In this document: one piece after another, positions 61,572 through 64,000 of the stretch | How the letters are laid out: each line of letters begins with the position of its first letter | How positions within the stretch are numbered: position 1 is the stretch's first letter | NCBI GenBank assembly: GCA_963794185.1 | Contig: CAWCDM010000071.1 | Span: forward strand, 3,877 to 67,876 | Reading direction: 5' to 3' | Source: JAMXLO01 sp963794185 | Lineage (GTDB): Bacteria; Pseudomonadota; Alphaproteobacteria; Acetobacterales; Acetobacteraceae | Length of the DNA: 64,000 nucleotides | Notes under the pieces: model-generated | The model's database searches: none | Told to the model about the DNA's origin: nothing | What the model saw: only the letters and a program-made list of their open reading frames with translations | Made by a program: the position numbers and the translations under genes

Positions 61572-61891
61572 TGATGAAGTAGAACCTCCTTTGAAGTGGG
61601 TTGATGCTTTAGTCGGAGTAGTGGCTCGTCAACTACCAGAGGGGCACATTAGGGCTTCTTCATCGTGTCAAATAATCCGGTATGGTACTGGATACTAACC
61701 TTATAGGGCGACGGCAGTTATGCCAAGCCCAATCTGTTGCGGGATCCCTGAGCCGACGTGCCTTTGGGTTCGAGCGCGCGGGATGTTCCTCGGGGTCATG
61801 CTCGCCACACGCGGCAGCGGCAGCGCCACCACCTTTCGCCCTCGCCGCCGCCAGTTGCTGGAAGGTGACCCTAGCGACCGTAGGTTAGGGA
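61572..61891. other. Intergenic region, no gene seen
   Basis: Contains the upstream region of the sulfotransferase at 60789-61571 (minus). Short frames on both strands lack motifs. CGGAGTAGTGGCTCG and the AT-rich CAAATAATCCGGTATG near 61670 may belong to its promoter. Confidence 0.35.
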
Positions 61892-64000
61892 TCATGGCGG
61901 TGAAAGCGGAGATGCCCGACTATCCAGGGCGATCGTCCCGCTGCGCGCGATCGGCACCCAGGCGTCGCCTGTTATTTTGGGCTGGTCCCGACGCGTCAAA
62001 TGGACATGCAGATAGCCGTCCTGTGGCGCGCCTGGTATCGCCAGCCAGCTAGACGATGCGAGGATTAATGGTTCCTCCGAGGTTAGATGTATTGTGCGCC
62101 CATCTGGCGGGACCAGATCGATCGAATGGATAAACGTCTCGTCTCGGTCAACGCCTGTACAGTTGTAAGACTTGCAGGGCGGTGAGACCTCCCGAACTGT
62201 CGCGCATTTCGTCTAGCTGCAACAGTGCAAAGCCTGTCGAGTTCTCGTCTACTAGAACCGCAGGATTGTGGTTCTGGCAGATCAAAGCTAGTCTCACGAT
62301 GCCTAAGGCCAGCAGCCGGTCGCTGGCATCCTGCTGCGGATGCTCAAACCGCAGGACGAGTGGGTTCACCCCACCTGACATCAGATCATCGTCGGGCAGC
62401 GCGAAGCGAAGCGGTACGCCGGGAAACCAACCCTGTATCGCCAGGCCATCAACCTCGTGGTCGTTCAGGGACCAAGAGGTCTGCTGAGGACCGGCGGTGA
62501 TTGCCGTGGCATCGAGCGCGCAGCCGGACCACCCCCGCGGTATCTTGAATTTGAGGACGCTCTCCCGGCCATCCGACCAGCGATGAGTACGTTCAGAAAA
62601 GGACCAACCTGTTGCAAGAACGCCCGCATCGTCTTCTCCCGCAGCTTCGTACAGTAGGATCGGAGCATCGGTGGGCGCACGTACCGGTTCAGCTTTCGGG
62701 GCCGCGCGCCCAAAAGCTCGCTGGGGACCATAGACGGTAATCATGGTCCCCAGTAGCGTCAAGCGCTGGCGATCATCATGCTCGAAGAGGATTGGCACCT
62801 CACCGTAAGCCGCATTCTCGCGCTCAAGGACAAAAGCAACATCGCCCCCCAAATCTTGCGTTGCAGGCAGTTCGGGCCCAGTCCGGAATTGCGACGCCGG
62901 TTGGACCGACATCAGATCGAGATACGGCAAATCCCACTGGGAATAGGTGATGAAGGTCCGACACGACGCCCCCAGAAAAGCCGCAAGTTCGGGTGAAACC
63001 AAGCCGGAGCGTGGCCGAAAGCCCAAGGCCACAAGCTCCGGTAGGTTTCGATATGGGCTGAATGCGAATGTGCTCGTGGCGCTGACCAAATTGGTGACCA
63101 GCACGGCCAGACTGACAATTCGTAGGATCGCAGCTCGCGTCTCCCAAAGCCACGCCAGGGCAGGAGCCGAGAGCGCGATTGGATAAGCATAATAGATCCC
63201 CGACGTATCCGCGTACTTTAGGAGGACACTTCGCAGGAGGTGGAAAGAGAAGAAGGCGGATGCCAGCCAGACGGCAGGCGTTCGCGTGCCGTCAGCCCTT
63301 GCCAGTATCCCCAGAATCAGGACGATCAGCAGTAACCACGGAATGAAGCCGAGCCAGACCGATTGCTCCCAAGCGCCTAGGTATCCTTCTGGAGCGAGGC
63401 CATGGAAATAATAGGAGGGTTCAAAACTGTAATGGAGGTCGGGCGTCACCCAATAGAAGGCATGGGTGTTGAACCAGGCGTCGAAAGCATCGTAGAGCGA
63501 CTTTCGATCGCCCGCGATCTGAGAGATATAAAGGTCGGGGATCGGTGCCAGGAATAATTGTGCTGAGTAAAGTATTGATCCCTGCGGCGGCAGGGCTAAA
63601 GGGTATGTTCTGGAGATTGCGGAAATGAGGGGTCAGTGCGCCGGTCTCCGCCCAGTTTATGGCGAAGGCGGGCCCTACCAATATGGCAATCATTGCACAC
63701 GCCGCGACCATCTGCAGCGCACGACCCCGGAGAAATGACCTGAAAGCGCCTACACGAAGCAACGAGACAAGCCGCCATAGAATGAGGACGCCGATGAACG
63801 GAATGAGCATCGGGAAATGCAGCTTCGACCCGGCTGAAAGCCCAAGACCCATCGCACCGAGCAGAGCATCCAGCCACGTGCCGGTGCGCCACCAACGGCA
63901 GGCGAACAGTGCCCCGATGAGCAGTGGGACACCGGCGATCATGTCGTCTGTCGTCGAGCTCGCCGACACCAGAACCGCTGGGGCGGTGAGAAAGAGCGCG
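61892..64000 (-). pseudogene. Membrane glycosyltransferase (GT39/GT83-like), frameshifted, runs off right edge
   Basis: Multi-pass protein. From the edge down to about 63570: IAGVPLLIGALFACRWWR, LRVGAFRSFLRGRALQ and MVAACAMIAILVGPAFAINW. A one-base insertion near 63565 shifts the frame; the continuation reads LFLAPIPDLYISQIAGDRKS, then HYSFEPSYYFHGLAPEGYLG and further membrane segments (WLGFIPWLLLIVLILGILAR). A soluble C-terminal domain follows (LLYEAAGEDDAGVLATGWSF). A second shift near 62150 leads to SIDLVPPDGRTIHLTSEEPL and a stop at 61892. Family resemblance is to lipid-linked-sugar glycosyltransferases of the GT39/83 kind. Confidence 0.65.

Noticed and set aside
1..64000. tRNA or rRNA genes
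   Set aside because: No cloverleaf-like arms with the GTTCRANNC motif, and no conserved rRNA segments, were noticed by eye on either strand; a tRNA scan was not possible.

Overview
The window is GC-rich DNA, by eye roughly 60-66% G+C. A repABC-type RepC remnant, ISKra4/IS21/ISL3/IS1182/IS1634-type elements, a DUF1640-type coiled-coil protein and many short Acetobacteraceae-like hypothetical proteins suggest an alphaproteobacterium, probably in Rhodospirillales/Acetobacteraceae. That placement is inference. It reads as an accessory region (genomic island, or an integrated or decayed plasmid) full of insertions and broken genes. No rRNA, tRNA or CRISPR array was seen.

Layout. 1-7330: a head-to-tail duplication with a 4.7-kb period. 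The unit carries a 288-aa coiled-coil protein, a DUF2791/BrxD-like protein without a Walker A motif, a DUF2791/BrxD-like ATPase with Walker A, and small cargo (DUF2442, DUF1640-like, a 79-aa protein, a PIN-toxin tail). The repeat continues past the left edge. 7211-10432: a coupled cassette of tyrosine recombinase, 233-aa protein and ScpA-like protein, with a toxin-antitoxin remnant at its end. 10.9-18.4 kb: small exported and membrane proteins of two paralogous families, an ABM-domain protein, an AHSA1/SRPBCC protein, a class III adenylate cyclase, a frameshifted methyltransferase and a PIN remnant. 18.6-22.1 kb: IS graveyard (IS1182, ISKra4, IS1634-like, IS21 pieces). 22.5-28.1 kb: a broken double glycosyltransferase with a TPR tail, then the GDP-fucose genes gmd-fcl. 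28.3-30.3 kb: three iteron-like repeats, an HNH protein, a resolvase tail and a 5'-truncated AIPR phage-resistance gene. 30.4-39.0 kb: fragments (resolvase, integrase, response regulator, truncated repC) between a few intact genes (two OmpA-type proteins, DUF502, a lipoprotein). 39.2-42.9 kb: small proteins, a VOC protein and an ECF sigma factor. 42.97-47.55 kb: an AsmA-family gene hit by a nonsense codon, an IS21 insertion and an ISKra4 insertion. 49.1-64 kb: a second surface-glycan locus with two divergent operons (C-methyltransferase, GDP-mannose-dehydratase-like SDR and GT9-like on minus; GT2, two FkbM-type proteins, DUF6165 and sulfotransferase on plus), another sulfotransferase and a membrane glycosyltransferase running off the right edge.

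How the genes fit together. The glycan genes could make GDP-fucose or another GDP-6-deoxyhexose, C- and O-methylate sugars, and sulfate a surface polysaccharide or glycoprotein. Several steps are broken here. The best candidate for an undescribed system is the 288-aa / Walker-less DUF2791 / DUF2791-ATPase operon at 2554-5787, which looks like a BREX-related defence or DNA-transaction module and is being amplified in tandem. Many genes carry single-base frameshifts (13.6, 17.15, 19.3, 22.8, 23.2, 25.15, 60.56, 62.15 and 63.56 kb). Either the region is decaying or the assembly is indel-prone, and the sequence alone cannot separate the two.
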